Shown here: one piece after another, positions 8,927 through 20,189 of the stretch
How positions within the stretch are numbered: the stretch's first letter is position 1
Layout: every line of letters begins with the position of its first letter
Origin: Tridacna crocea
Lineage: Eukaryota > Mollusca > Bivalvia > Cardiida > Cardiidae
Reading direction: 5' to 3'
Length of the DNA stretch: 64,000 bases
Assembly (NCBI GenBank): GCA_943736015.1
Contig: OX031061.1
Coordinates: forward strand, 58,968,192-59,032,191
The notes under the pieces: generated by a model
Seen by the model: the letters and a program-made list of their open reading frames with translations, nothing else
Databases searched by the model: none
What the model was told of the DNA's origin: nothing
Translations under genes and position numbers: made by a program

Positions 8927-11139
8927 GTATAGATCAATATCAGACTGAACAATAAGTGCAGTCTGGATCCGTATTTATAGATCATTCTTAACCTTTAACC
9001 TGTTGTATATATCAAATAAAACGTTCAAAACGACTGTAAAAACACAGTATGTGGTACGAAATGTCGCAATAAAATAGACATGGATGAATTGTATGCACAG
9101 GTAAAAGTCCATAAGCAAGCTCTAAAGTATTGTTGTTGATTTTTTTACGGTCAAATGGACACAATGTCTTTAAGATTGCCATCCTATAATTGTGACAAAA
9201 ATACAATTCAGCAGTTTTGAGCGAACTAAAAAGAATTCCTAGCGAAAAACAATTCAAAACCAACCATGAAAGACATTCGAGTCTAAGTGTAAGGTGGTTT
9301 CGAACAGGTATCTCAACAGAAGCGGTATAAAGCATGAAACCATGCCGAATCACAACTGAAAACAAATTTTCGATAACAGACATCATGTAAGAGAACATTG
9401 GATAAGTCATTTTAGTAATTGAATGAAACTGACAGAAGTGATATCTAAAGTAAGGCATGGATTTATATTATTTATCTAAAGTAAGGTATAGATTTATGTT
9501 ATCTAAGGGAAAAACGGGGTCTCATATTCTAACAGAAGTGAGGTTTATCTAGTAATGTTTGCTGTTCTGTTCACTGTGCAAAACCATCGGAGAAGGTTAA
9601 GCTTCAGATCAAAAATTTAAGATCTCAGTAAAGTCCAACTGAATAAACACCTGTTTATAAAATAAAATTAAATTTCATATTTACCGTTTAAAAATATGAC
9701 GATTATTATGACTCACACGATATATAGAGGTGCAGTTTGTAAAAGTTCCAGGCAATGGCAGGAAAAAAGAACGTTGAAACTAAAACAATTCCAACCATGC
9801 CGCATTATTTGTTTGTTAACATCAATGACCGACCGTGATTAACAGACTTTTCGTCGTAAATCTCTGCACTGACGTAATATTGAGGTAAGCACCACATGAT
9901 CACTCAAAGCGTTGAACTGCCATTCACTTGATCGTTTTGTACCTATTCGAGGCTTGAAAAACGTGAGTTTATCGACATTGTAAACAAAACGACTACACAG
10001 GCTGATCATCGCTCATTTATTTACCATCAATACAGGAAGTGTTTATTACGTCTAAATAAGAACACAGGTTCAGAATGCGCAGTTTAATTCTCGGATAACA
10101 TTCTCTTGGAAGTGTAAACAGTATTTCTGTGTAGCACTAATGAGATGCAATGATGTCACGTGAAATTCTCGAAGACATAGTTCGAATATACACGAACGAT
10201 AAAGAAAGTTGTCTAGATCAATGGCCTCCCTGAAACCGACGGGCTTCTATATGCATTTTCGCACCCGTATATCACGGCAACCAATGCAGTAACTGACACG
10301 TTTTTTCCCCCGATCTTACACGTGTGTGTTGTTATGTGATGTGATGGGTTATCCGATATATTTTCGAGTTATAAATGGTAAAAAATACTTATTTTGGACT
10401 GTACAGGAGCTGTAACATTACTGGAATGGGCAAATTACAGTGGATCCCTATGAACCTAAAACTACCTATACATCAAGATTTAGTCTGTAGTAGTACAAAA
10501 TAGACTGTGTGGATCAATAATTCTGTGTTGACTTGCTTTCTTGGTAGAGTGCATCACGGACAGCAGATTATTGATCATATATAAGACAATGTGTCCAGCT
10601 GTGTTAATTATGTTAATTATCAAACGCGATCTCACAGACATTTGTCGGTCTTCCTCACATTTTCTTTAAGACTTGAATCGACAAAGTCTTTACTTACCGT
10701 GTTCGTGATATGTGGGTGATCCAGGTCGAGCAAAACCTTTATGTTGCAGTAAGTCATCGGTAACAGTAACAGATTAAAAGTAAAATTTCCCTAGGCAATT
10801 CTAAATCAGTAAGCGTACTTTATCAGAAATATTACCTTGCTGTAATGTCGTCTCTTGGATCCTGAGGGCCACGATGTTAACCAGTAGCTATTGCTGTTTT
10901 TCTACATGTCTTTTGTACATGCATGTCTCGATTAGGTTTCTATTCACGTCTCTCTGTTGTGGGATATATGCTATAATCTTGGCGTCGTCTATGCATTATA
11001 CTGCATAGATCTATGTGAATAGCAGTGGAATGAAAACAAGGGTAACAAGAATCTGATAAAATGTCGGTTGGTGCAAGTTAAGATGTTGCTTTGTCATGGT
11101 TCTTAAACAATCTTTTTAAATTCATCTTCTATATTTCAG
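8927..11139 (+). other. Large intron of the Ig receptor containing a dispersed repeat
   Basis: No exon was recognised. A ~30-bp tandem duplication (tatctaaagtaagg repeat) lies at about 9441-9502. A long dispersed repeat occupies about 9810-10420 and is listed separately. The rest is AT-rich without clear structure. Confidence 0.5.
9810..10420 (+). repeat. Dispersed repeat family C, copy 1
   Basis: About 600 bp here match the reverse complement of 31910-32530. Shared landmarks include gatcgttttgt, gcttgaaaaa, gtttatcgacatt, tcaatacaggaag, acgaacgataa and gtaactgacacg. No open frame or terminal repeat was recognised, so its class is unknown. Confidence 0.75.
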
Positions 11140-11165
11140 GTCCGATGCCTATGACTCCATTATTG
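11140..11165 (+). CDS. Ig-superfamily receptor, candidate 26-bp cytoplasmic mini-exon
   Basis: It lies between a strong polypyrimidine acceptor (atatttcag) and a strong donor (g|gtatgt). In the frame compatible with the neighbours (phase 2 in, phase 1 out) it encodes DAYDSII, a tyrosine with an aliphatic residue at +3, which fits an SH2-binding tail motif. The next exon then opens with VATYANADD. The assignment rests on splice sites and phase only. Other phases of this tiny exon do not join the following exon in an open frame. Confidence 0.45.
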
Positions 11166-11657
11166 GTATGTATTTCAATATTTATTGATCTTCGTGTTCA
11201 AGACTGGCAGAACAGCACCTCTTCAATCTAGTTCTAGTTCATTCTAATCTCCCACCAAGTTTACTGTAAAAGTGTCGGAGTAACCTAGTGGAAGATTGTA
11301 TTAAATGAAAATAAAGAGCACATGAAGACGAACGGGTCTTTTTTTTTTAAACATATAAGTAAAAACCGTTTAACCCGTACAAAGTAAAGTACCGTAGCTT
11401 GTAACAACATTTCCACGAGCAAAATTTAATGAAATAATGTGTATCATATGGATGTAAAATACTTTTTAAAATCGGAATGAATAAAACAAGATAAATTAAG
11501 TCACTGTATTATCAACTTTCTGCTACTGTATTTTTTAGGATTTTTTTCTCTCAAAACTATTGAAGTTGACAATATCAGAAATTGAGAACAATATAGCAAC
11601 TTAATTCATAGTGTTGAAGTACTAGTTCTACACGAAAATCATGTGACTTTTTTATAG

Positions 11658-11806
11658 TGGCAACCTATGCAAATGCAGATGATAGAGATAAATGTAGCGA
11701 AAACGTCAAAACTGCTGGACCTAGTTCCCTGAAAGCCGAAGCAAATGCTTCTGAGCCGGTGCCCATACCAGAGGAACAAGGTGTGGATCTAAGAGGCACT
11801 GAAACT
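11658..11806 (+). CDS. Ig-superfamily receptor, cytoplasmic exon with TYANAD motif
   Basis: Acceptor tttttatag and donor act|gtaaga bound a 149-bp exon. Only phase 1 is open, giving VATYANADDRDK and then a polar stretch rich in E, P and S ending near VDLRGTET. There is no membrane segment or cysteine-rich domain, consistent with an intracellular tail. The donor leaves phase 0, whereas the last exon needs phase 1 input. A further exon, an alternative donor or alternative splicing must therefore lie between 11806 and 14019. Confidence 0.55.
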
Positions 11807-12504
11807 GTAAGAAAAAGTTTTATTTGTAGTCTAATTGGCCTGAATGTTTCACTTTATTTCTTATCCGACATCTAAGGAACCATCAGCTTCTTCATTCATA
11901 TTTAGATTGCGTGGTTATATGCTTTAAAAAATCATGTATTCTCCAACCATTCTAAATGGCAGTAAAACTACTTCTGGAAACAATTTTTAATTCCTAAGTA
12001 ATTAGATAAGCAACTATACACATCTCGTACATATAGAATAATAGGCAATAAAATGATTTGTCATTGCCGACTCTGAACTGCTGGAAATTCTTAGTCCTAT
12101 GATATACCTGAAAAATTTCCGGATAAAATATCCCACGCAATAGAAAAAAAGTTCGTATCGACACAGAGTTAAATACGATTCCAAATATGGTATGATGACG
12201 AAATTTTGGCACCAAACACGCATGCATTGGTTTGCAGTTTTCTGTAACAAAATCGTACGCAATGATATTCATGCACCATCCATATTAACGAAGTTATTAT
12301 CGACTAATTCATTATTTTTTACACTTTGTTTATTGACTTCTTCATTTAACCTGCTACTGACCTTTATACTGAATATATAAGTAAGCATAAAAAAGGAACT
12401 AAATATTGACATTCGGAAAGTTATTCATACACGGAAAGGTGCTTGTATACAAAGGTAAGCAATTTAATGGTTTCAAAATTAAGAAATATTTGTGACTATT
12501 TCAG

Positions 12505-12537
12505 ACCTACCGAATGCCGCTCCGTGCGATGCTGAGG
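12505..12537 (+). CDS. Ig-superfamily receptor, candidate 33-bp exon
   Basis: Flanked by gactatttcag and g|gtaaaa. Read as phase 1 to phase 1 it gives DLPNAAPCDAE and would join in frame to the terminal exon (GSGWQPG). Its input phase does not fit the donor at 11806, so its place in the transcript is unproven. Confidence 0.35.
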
Positions 12538-12929
12538 GTAAAAATACAATTTTAATTTATGTAAATAATGTTGATCTGGGTAGGGTTAAAGAAGTAATAC
12601 CTTTTCCAATAAAATGTCACTAATTCGAATTCTTTGTCGTTGAAAGTTACAGTTAAATAATGAAAGTATTACAGTACAATATTGTAGAAACTTTTCTGGT
12701 GCTTGTAATTAACTTCTCGCAGTGTAAGAACATTTTTACATCTCGCGCGACCTTCGGTTTGGTGCCATATCAAATTTTCTCACTCTCCTCTAATCAAATA
12801 CAACGTCCAGGAAAATTGCTAAAACAGAATATTCCGTACCATTTCCTTAGCAAGACTCATATTCGTATCATGTGTATCTATCTATAAGATATTATAACGA
12901 TTATTAACCACATTATTTCTGTATATGGT

Positions 12930-13945
12930 ACTCATATTCGTTCCCATATACTATTACAGGTATAAGACGGCCGTTTTTATGTTCATTCTGAAGGGCAAAA
13001 TGCATGTTTTATTATCCGATCTATTATGTAAGATCCTTTTTTCTTCATCCGATTATTAATGTATGACACTTATTCGCATATTTGATTTCAGATCAATTTT
13101 GTGGAAAGCTCATTTTTATTCTCGGTTAATGTGTAAGATAGGCCTACTTGTTACAATGTCCAATAAATAGTATAAATTGCACGTTTTCTTTTTTGTATCA
13201 AGGGTAAAACGATGCTTTTTTCCATATCCAATTAATTGTGTAAGATTTTCATTTCCATGTTCGTTCCATGGTTCTAGGTTTACTTAAAACTGTAAGATGG
13301 TCTGTTGTATATGTGGTAAAGATAGTAGGATTCTCGTTCTCATATCAGATCAATGGACCAGTTTTTGTTTTCCACGTTCATTCAATACGTGTAAGATGCT
13401 TGTTTTTGTATTTGTTAAATTACTCGTTCTTAAATCAAATCCTGGGTGTATGATACTCGTATCCGAGATTAAAAATAATTCTAGATGGTAGTTTTCTTAT
13501 CCAAACAATGAAATATGATAGGTTTGTTCCTATCTGCAGGAAATAGTGCAAGAAACTCATTCCCAACTCCGACTAGAAGCTCGTTTAATCCTTTATTAGT
13601 TCAAAATGACCGCTTTCGAACCAAATAGTGAAAGGTGCTAGAATTCTTACTATTTACTTAATAGTTTCAGATCCTCGTTTCGTATTCATTAACACCGTAA
13701 AATACAAGTTTACATATCAAATCCTTAGTGTAAAATACTCGCTTCCGTGTCTTATAATGAGAGTATGATGCTTAATTCCATATCATATCTATAGTGTAAG
13801 ACACTCATCCCTGTAGCCTTGCAATGGCGAAAGATGCCAGTGAATGAGGTGGGGCAATTAATGGCGCACTGTTCCTTATACAATCAAATGTGTAAGATGT
13901 TTCTATGCTTAATCAATTATGTAGAATGCTCGTGAAGAGTTTTAA
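12930..13945. repeat. Highly degenerate ~35-40-bp minisatellite in an intron
   Basis: A loose unit resembling gtgtaagatgctcgttttca followed by tatccaat recurs throughout. Clear instances are near 13028, 13130, 13240, 13290, 13390, 13445, 13730, 13795 and 13890 (tgtaagat, tgtatgatactcg, tgtaaaatactcg and similar). Spacing varies and individual units are strongly diverged, so this is an old array. No coding potential is seen. Confidence 0.6.
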
Positions 13946-14018
13946 GCGTTAATTGTACATAATCAGTGAGACTTGATACGGAATAATTGACCGTCATTAC
14001 CTCTTATTCTATTAACAG

Positions 14019-14215
14019 GCTCAGGTTGGCAACCCGGAACCAAAGACGTTGTTTATGCTGATCTAGAACTTCAAACAGAAGGTGAAACAATTAGAATTTC
14101 CGCCGAGCCACACACCGAATATATTGTTTATGCTGATCTAGAACTTCAAACAGAAGGTGAAACAATTAGAATTTCCGCCGAGCCACACACCGAATATATG
14201 CATATGTGTAAATAG
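14019..14215 (+). CDS. Ig-superfamily receptor, terminal exon with duplicated ITIM-like motif
   Basis: After the acceptor ttctattaacag the only open phase (phase 1) reads SGWQPGTKDVVYADLELQ and later ends TEYMHMCK at a tag at 14213-14215. VVYADL fits the ITIM pattern V/I/L-x-Y-x-x-L, which when phosphorylated recruits SH2 phosphatases (established for vertebrate inhibitory receptors). The block is present twice because of a 75-bp tandem duplication (14051-14125 and 14126-14200), differing only at the last base. The two tyrosines are at 14054 and 14129. The final YMHM fits the YxxM motif for PI3-kinase SH2 domains. That this animal's receptor signals this way is inference. Confidence 0.75.
14051..14200 (+). 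repeat. 75-bp in-frame tandem duplication, two copies
   Basis: Both copies start gtttatgctgatctagaact and end gaatatat plus t (first) or g (second); every other base is the same. Each adds 25 residues including one ITIM-like tyrosine. Confidence 0.95.
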
Positions 14216-16680
14216 ACTTTAGTAAAGTTGGTGTACAACTGCCTGAACCGCCAGATATTGAATCAGAGATTATTTTCCCCCATCAGTAATATTTCGTAAT
14301 TGGGAATGTTATCTAACTTTAATTTGTAATCAAGAATTTAACGACCCTGGCGGAAATAGCTTTTGAGAACATTGTTGGAAAAGGGGAAAATGCTGGTCTC
14401 TTTTCCCACATCTTTCTCTAGTCTGGCACATGCAAAGTCTTAACACAGGAATCACATTTAATGTGTTGTTTGCAAATGCAGTCAGTATATGCGGCACCAA
14501 ATGTGCTGTTAAAAAATAGAGGAACACATGTCCTCAATTTTTATCACAAACATATTCTTTCAGTGCAAGACAATGCAAATAATGTTATTCAGTAAATAGA
14601 GTTCATTCAGTCCCAAACGATTTGGTTTGCATAGAAGATGTCAGGTAAGCGAGTATGTTGATGGTTTTCAGAGGACAAATACTGGATGTTCAGCACGATG
14701 ATATATTTGAACTGCTTTTTTGGCTGTTCCTTTGATATATCTGGGCAGTGTGCATATATGTTCAATATCATGTTCAACCCTAATTGATGGCTGAAAATTC
14801 AGTCCAATGAGACCGATTTTCATTATTGACTTAACAATTTGACACTAAAGATCTACGGCCAATTGCACATTCTATGCCTTCTGGATCTGTTTTCACCAAC
14901 CATTCTTAAAAATGTCTTAATCTTAAATATTTTCTTAACGAAATAGTTTAGGCATAAAAATACTTTCAAAGTTCAGGAAATTCTGGAGATTATGACAAAG
15001 AATTTTTCAAAGATTGGTCGGTGCATATGGACTCTGATCTTGATCTTAGCTCTCGTCAAATGTTCCTTTTTTTCCATGGTGATGAAAGGATAAAACTTTC
15101 GCAGGCGACAAGAAATAGACCTCTTATTAAAAAATTCATATGTTAACGACGACAAAATAACAGGGGAAATGTGCCTCAAGTGACGAAGATTGTGGAGTGG
15201 TAGGAGACACAATGGGAAAAAGAGAAAATGCTAAGTACATCTAGCTACGAGCAAAATTTGTGTAAGTTTTACGTAACTATAGTATAGTAGCATACATCTG
15301 CCACGATGTACGAGATAACTATAATGATGTAAACAAAAAAGACTATTGCGATGAATCAAAGTTTCTTGGAAATCTTATCTTATCATTTTATCTAAGCCAT
15401 TAGGTTTAGCCAATCAAAAGTCGTGTTACCTTGGGATGTTCGATAATAAGACACAGAAAGTTTTCAAGAATTGTCGGGTATACGGACCCTGGTAGGTGAT
15501 TCTCGTAAGAACAATATACTTTCTGTTTTTGTACTTTCCCTTGGTGAAAGTAACCATTGCGAAGAGTGCATGTGTATATGGCATTCGATACCCCTGGTGA
15601 TCCGGTGGTCCCTCGGCTGTATCCGATAGCTTGATACGCACCTACATGGTATGTTTCTTTGCCGGAAACACTCTGGTTTACCGATGTGAAAATTGTGGTT
15701 TATCAATTTCCGATTGAAGTTTTCACCGACAGATAGATAGATGTGAATAACTTCATCGAAGCTGTTTGTGTCGTTGCTACATGTAAATGACTTACAGTGG
15801 CGGGTTCATGTATAAGATCACGTGATTGGTAGTTCAGATGGAAACGTCGGTTAAACAGACGAGGTAAGATGTAGGTACAGAATCGATGAGTTGTGATGAA
15901 TGGTGTATATGGTAAACACCTGCCAAACTCAATCGAGAAGTACACAGGTCAATCTGTTTCCGGTTTTAGGATTTGTTAACTCAAGAACAGGGGAAACCGG
16001 TAAAAATATACATGAGCAATTCTTTGTGAAAAGGGGTTCTAAATCTTTTGCAAAAAGTATCGACTATTGTACGCCTGCGCAACCCGTTCAGGCTGACACT
16101 AGAAAACTTTTTGTGGCTCGTACATTTTTTGCATGTCAAAGGACTTTTCCACTTATGATTCAGTAGCTTGTTGCACAAAAAGAATCTTATGGATCCATAG
16201 TTATGTATAGTAGATAGTAATCAAATAATATTGTTGGATATGCAAAAGTGCAAATTTGAAGAGAACGCAAAAACTTATTCTATTAATCTAAGTAGAAACG
16301 TAGAGGTAAAGACAGCGTAAAAGATGTCTTCAAATCAAATCTACCGGTAAATTACTACAAAAGTCCAATAATGTGTTTCAATGACGAAGAATGTGTTGGA
16401 GAAAAGGATATTGCGGGAAAAGGAGAAAATGCCAAATTTGTGTCTGACTTTATGACATGTCCCTTTTGTAATTTTGTAGTTATGGTACTGTAATATTTTG
16501 TTGTTAATTAAGGTCTACGGTCCGTAACTCTCAAATCAAAAGACGGAAGCCAGCGAGATTGGCCGAATATCCTTGACAAAATGTTACATGACATTTACCA
16601 ATGAGTTAGCGAGTTTAAAGCCCCTCTCATAATAAAGACAAAACGACAAAATTTTGATAACCTCAAGATAACCAAAGATC
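14216..16680. other. 3' flank and spacer without recognised genes
   Basis: The first few hundred bases are the likely 3' untranslated region of the Ig receptor. Weak family B MITE relics are visible near 14330-14450 (gagaacattgttggaaaagg) and 16380-16440 (gggaaaaggagaaaatgcc). Several short open frames occur on both strands but none shows a known domain or convincing splice sites. Confidence 0.5.
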
Positions 16681-16726
16681 ACAATCTGTTGGACAAGCAA
16701 ATGATGCTAGTAAATAGACAACAATG

Positions 16727-17790
16727 GATAGTGACGTGCTGTGGCAGGGAAGGATATTCGTTGCATTCTGTGTCAGTGAGGGGGTCGTGTATTTGTCACG
16801 GTAATGTATTTTCTCTACGAATGTTTTTCAAAGTCGTTGTCTGCGCATGTCATTATTCCAAGATTCGACCTGTCTTATATCACGCATCACTCTCCCCAAA
16901 GTTTGGCGGATTGTAGTAATATGCAGTGTAAAGTAGCAATGGAAAAACGGTTTCTTATCAACACGTTAAAGGAGAAATCAGGCCTATTTTAGCTCATTAT
17001 GACTGACATTCATTTGCTGTTGCGTGTATATGTAAACATGTATGTGTTGCTAATTACAAGCAGTAGCCATTATAAGGGCAAATCTCATAAAGTCGTGTTT
17101 TATCATTAAAGAGTATCTTGTCTTTACTAGCTCTGCAATAAATACGGCTATCCAAAATGAATAGTAACGAGTTATTGCGGGGAAGGATATTCGTTGCTTT
17201 TTGTGTCAATGAAGCGGGGTGTGCATTTCTCATGGTAATATGTTTCTCTACGAAACGTGTTTCAACGTATGAACAAGTAAGCAATTTGAGAATAATTTAG
17301 CAGACCACCCACCCACCCTGGTACAAAATAACTTACGGCTCAATACCTGATTAAGGATTTTTTGAAATTACAGATGTTGGCAAATTTTTGTGGAATTACA
17401 CTTTTAGAGACTTGATGTTCGGCCAGTATTTTGAGGACCTGATGTCGTTTTTACAAGTTGAAACCCTTCAGAAAATCATAAAAAAATTATAAAAAGTAAA
17501 AAGTTTTTTAAGCCTTCTTCTGTTTCCCAAGGAAGACTTTACCATGTTTTTTTTTTGTTACCTGTTATTTGTATTATGTTTGCGAATAATTTGTAGCTTA
17601 TTTGGGGCTTTTGGGCTTTTTGGGGCTAGCTATTGACATTTGAGCAACCTGTTACGACTGACATTCATTTGTTGGTTATAAATGTTTTGTGTATATGTGA
17701 AGATGTATGTATTGCTGTTACAAGCCGCAGTCATTCTAAGGGCAAACCTCATTAAATCGTGCTTTATCTTTAAAGATTCTTTTGTTTCGA
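16727..17790 (+). repeat. Two pairs of diverged direct repeats, offset arrangement
   Basis: 16727-16838 matches 17160-17265 (shared gggaaggatattcgttgc, tttctctacgaa). 16995-17130 matches 17650-17790 (shared gactgacattcatttg, tacaag.cgcagt-like, aagggcaaa.ctcat). The order within the duplicated block is kept, pointing to an old local duplication of ~450-650 bp. A T-rich stretch without features separates them. Confidence 0.6.
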
Positions 17791-18931
17791 CTTCATCCCG
17801 AATAACCAGTATATTCTATCTTTACCAGTATGTTAAGTATACTTTCCCAGCCAAACAACAAATTTTCAGCTACTCTTAAAATGTCATCTGCAAAAGTTTT
17901 AATGTAGAAGGCCCTATTTTTTTCTTTTGGAAAGGATTTTGTAAATTGTTACCAAGATGGAAAACATTATGGAAAAGTAAAAAATTGTTGAATACCAGTA
18001 TTTTCTCCTCTTCCATCAATGCTTTCAAAAGTCTCTTCCTAAAGATTTTTAAGGTTAGTACTTGGATCTAAAAGGCCCAGGTTTTCACTGAAAAGAATAT
18101 TTCTAAAAACTCGTTACTCTCTCACTAAATTGTCTTTGGGACAAAATGGTAATTTACTTTCAAGAAATAAATCATCTCATAGTACAATTACCGTTTTAAA
18201 CCTATCATAATTGAATGCATTTCTAGGCTAGAACTGTTTATTTGGCCTAAATGTTGAACCCTGTCTTTAACCCGTTACCATACCTTTCCAAATGCTGTTT
18301 TAACAAGCCTGAGAAATAGTCCATTTAACTTATTGTTCGAAAAGGAGAAACTTTCTTGATTTTTAACACAAAGAAAAAAACTTCAGATTTGCCAAAATTG
18401 AATGCATTTTCGGACAACAATTTAGGCTTGGTTTCATCGATGGAACCTGTCTAGAATAGAATAAAAGAGAAAGAAAAGAGAGGAAAAAAAGAAAGTGTCA
18501 GCACAAAATTCACATTTTCCTACGAAAAGTTTATAAGCCTTCTACCTACAACTGTATAGGCTTTTAAACATCATTTTTGTGTTCTAAAGGACTAAATCTT
18601 AGTTTCTACACAATGCAAAAACATATACTGGTAAGTCGATACACTTTGCCATCATTTAAAAAATGCCATTCAAAACTGGTCTTCTTTGCACATATACATT
18701 GCACAATCCTATACACTTTGCTGTATCAGGACAGGCGATTAAAACTGAAGGAAAATGTAATTATTTTAAGATAATTCTAAAGTCGACTTCCAACGGCACT
18801 TTCAGTACTTTGAGTCCATTGCGCAGTTAGGCATTATGGGTGCTACACCTTTGAGTTTTCTATTACGAGTATTTCAGTAAAAAATGGTAAAAGCTCAAAT
18901 CGGGCCATGTCAGAGTTCTTTCTCCACTTGC
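17791..18931. other. Spacer with eroded family B MITE pieces
   Basis: Relics of palindromic MITE cores are visible around 17875-18060 (gaaaacattatggaaaag ... ccagtattttctcctcttcc) and at about 18270-18330 (ttaacccgttaccatacc). A purine-rich stretch (agaaaagagaggaaaa) lies at about 18455-18495. No gene is recognised. Confidence 0.45.
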
Positions 18932-19500
18932 TTAACCCTTCACTTCATAGATACTCGTTTCTACGCACTGCTTGTAGGAGCCTTTGGAAAACATTGTCAC
19001 GAGCAATTTCACCTTTTGTCACAATGTTTTCTACGCTATCAAAAGTTGTCATATACAGATAAAAAATTGCTTCATCCAGGCTGTTTTTTTCGGGTCAATC
19101 AGAGATGCCATAGAAATGCCTTGTAGGGTAAAGGGTTAAAGTGCGTTATACGTTATTTGTCCCTGTTCACTTTATAACTTCAGTCTTTTATAGCATAAAC
19201 ACACATGTTTTTGCATCGTCTAAGTTCTTTTTGTGGTTTAGATTTTCGCCATACTGGACCGTGCAGAGGAGACTGGCCCAACAGCTCAGCTACAAATCAT
19301 TAGACATGTGAACATCAATTCTCCGGCCACTTAGGAGTGCGGGTTCAATGCCCAAGGCTGACCAGCCATAATTACAAGAAAGTTTTTTTGCATGATACAC
19401 TAAAACTTATTCCGGTTTGATGATGCTATACACTGAGCACGATATAAAGCCAGGCGTGAGTAAGGATGTGTTTCATCTACAATTATCTTTTATCCTGAAT
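18860..19500 (+). mobile_element. tRNA-related SINE 1, copy 1, split by a MITE
   Basis: The segment shares its order and sequence with 28270-28720. The core has A-box-like agctcagct (about 19282) and B-box-like gggttcaatgcc (about 19341), followed by caaggctg and a variable tail. These boxes are the internal RNA polymerase III promoter of tRNA-derived SINEs (established). Copy 1 is interrupted by a family A MITE at 18932-19139 that copy 2 lacks. The 5' part upstream of the tRNA region (tgtttttgcatcgt, cgccatactgga) is also shared, so the unit is longer than a simple SINE. Confidence 0.65.
18932..19139. mobile_element. Palindromic TTAA MITE, family A, copy 2
   Basis: TTAA-bounded, starting cccttcacttcatagatac and ending ccttgtagggtaaaggg. 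One arm of the central foldback is partly deleted. It is inserted in SINE 1 copy 1. The uninterrupted copy at 28270-28720 has ctaa where this copy has TTAA, MITE, TTAA, which supports a 4-bp TTAA duplication. Confidence 0.85.
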
Positions 19501-19743
19501 TCGGGATTTCGGGAGTATTACCTGCAAACATTTTTGTTTTAAATACGGTGACGATGTCGGTTTGTGCTTTTCCAGATTTTCTTTTTACCTTTTCAAAGGC
19601 AAATCTTATTTTATTCTACCGCAAAGAAATCTCTCTTGATCTGATTGGATAAATGCCCTGAACATTTATATCATGTATACTGGCAAAACCAATGTTTCCC
19701 TTTCGAAGTGCCCGTATACTTAATTGCTCTATCAACACAACAT

Positions 19744-19850
19744 CCAAAATGGCGGCGTCGATCAAGATATGCATCAAGATAATGCGCCCAGCTGACGTTT
19801 TAGCACGTATTGCCAAGATTCAGTGACGTCAGTTCCCAATGACGTCAGTT
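19744..19850. promoter_or_regulatory. Possible promoter: YY1-type site plus two CRE sites
   Basis: caaaatggcggcg at about 19743-19755 matches the YY1 core found near animal transcription starts. Two perfect CRE palindromes tgacgtca lie at 19824-19831 and 19840-19847, 16 bp apart, in a duplicated gtcagtt context. Binding and activity are inference. The gene served, if any, is uncertain. Confidence 0.4.
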
Positions 19851-19985
19851 TTAATTGAACTGGGACATTCAGACGGGAAATTCTATTTCGTCAGCCTACT
19901 CAGTTTTTAAAGCTAAGAGCAGGTAAAATTCGCTGAACAAAAGTTTAAATGGGAAAACTTTGTAGTACAACAAATTCGTTGTACG

Positions 19986-20110
19986 GTCAGGTGGCAGGGG
20001 AAACTTGTTCACTGCTGTAGTTAACCATGCCGTCAGCTCGTCTTCGGTTCGGGGCGACATGAATCACCACAACCTTGAACAATTGTCCAAGTCCCTGCCA
20101 CCTGACCATC
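19986..20110 (+). repeat. Short inverted repeat, 15-bp arms
   Basis: ggtcaggtggcaggg near 19986 is the inverse of ccctgccacctgacc near 20095. Between them is the sequence containing the weak open frame MNHHNLEQLSK, starting at 20059. The arms are too short and lack a clear target duplication, so a transposon is not demonstrated. Confidence 0.5.
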
Positions 20111-20189
20111 AAAATAATAATGTAAATCCAATTGAGTTCACTGGTATACTATCTGTAGATGTCTTTGAAATGGTCCGATCTTCAATTTC

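Noticed and set aside
9012-9458. 148-residue minus-strand open frame
   Set aside because: It lies in an intron of the Ig receptor, has no recognised motif and has the phenylalanine/tyrosine/leucine-heavy composition of translated AT-rich DNA. It is unusually long for chance but unsupported.
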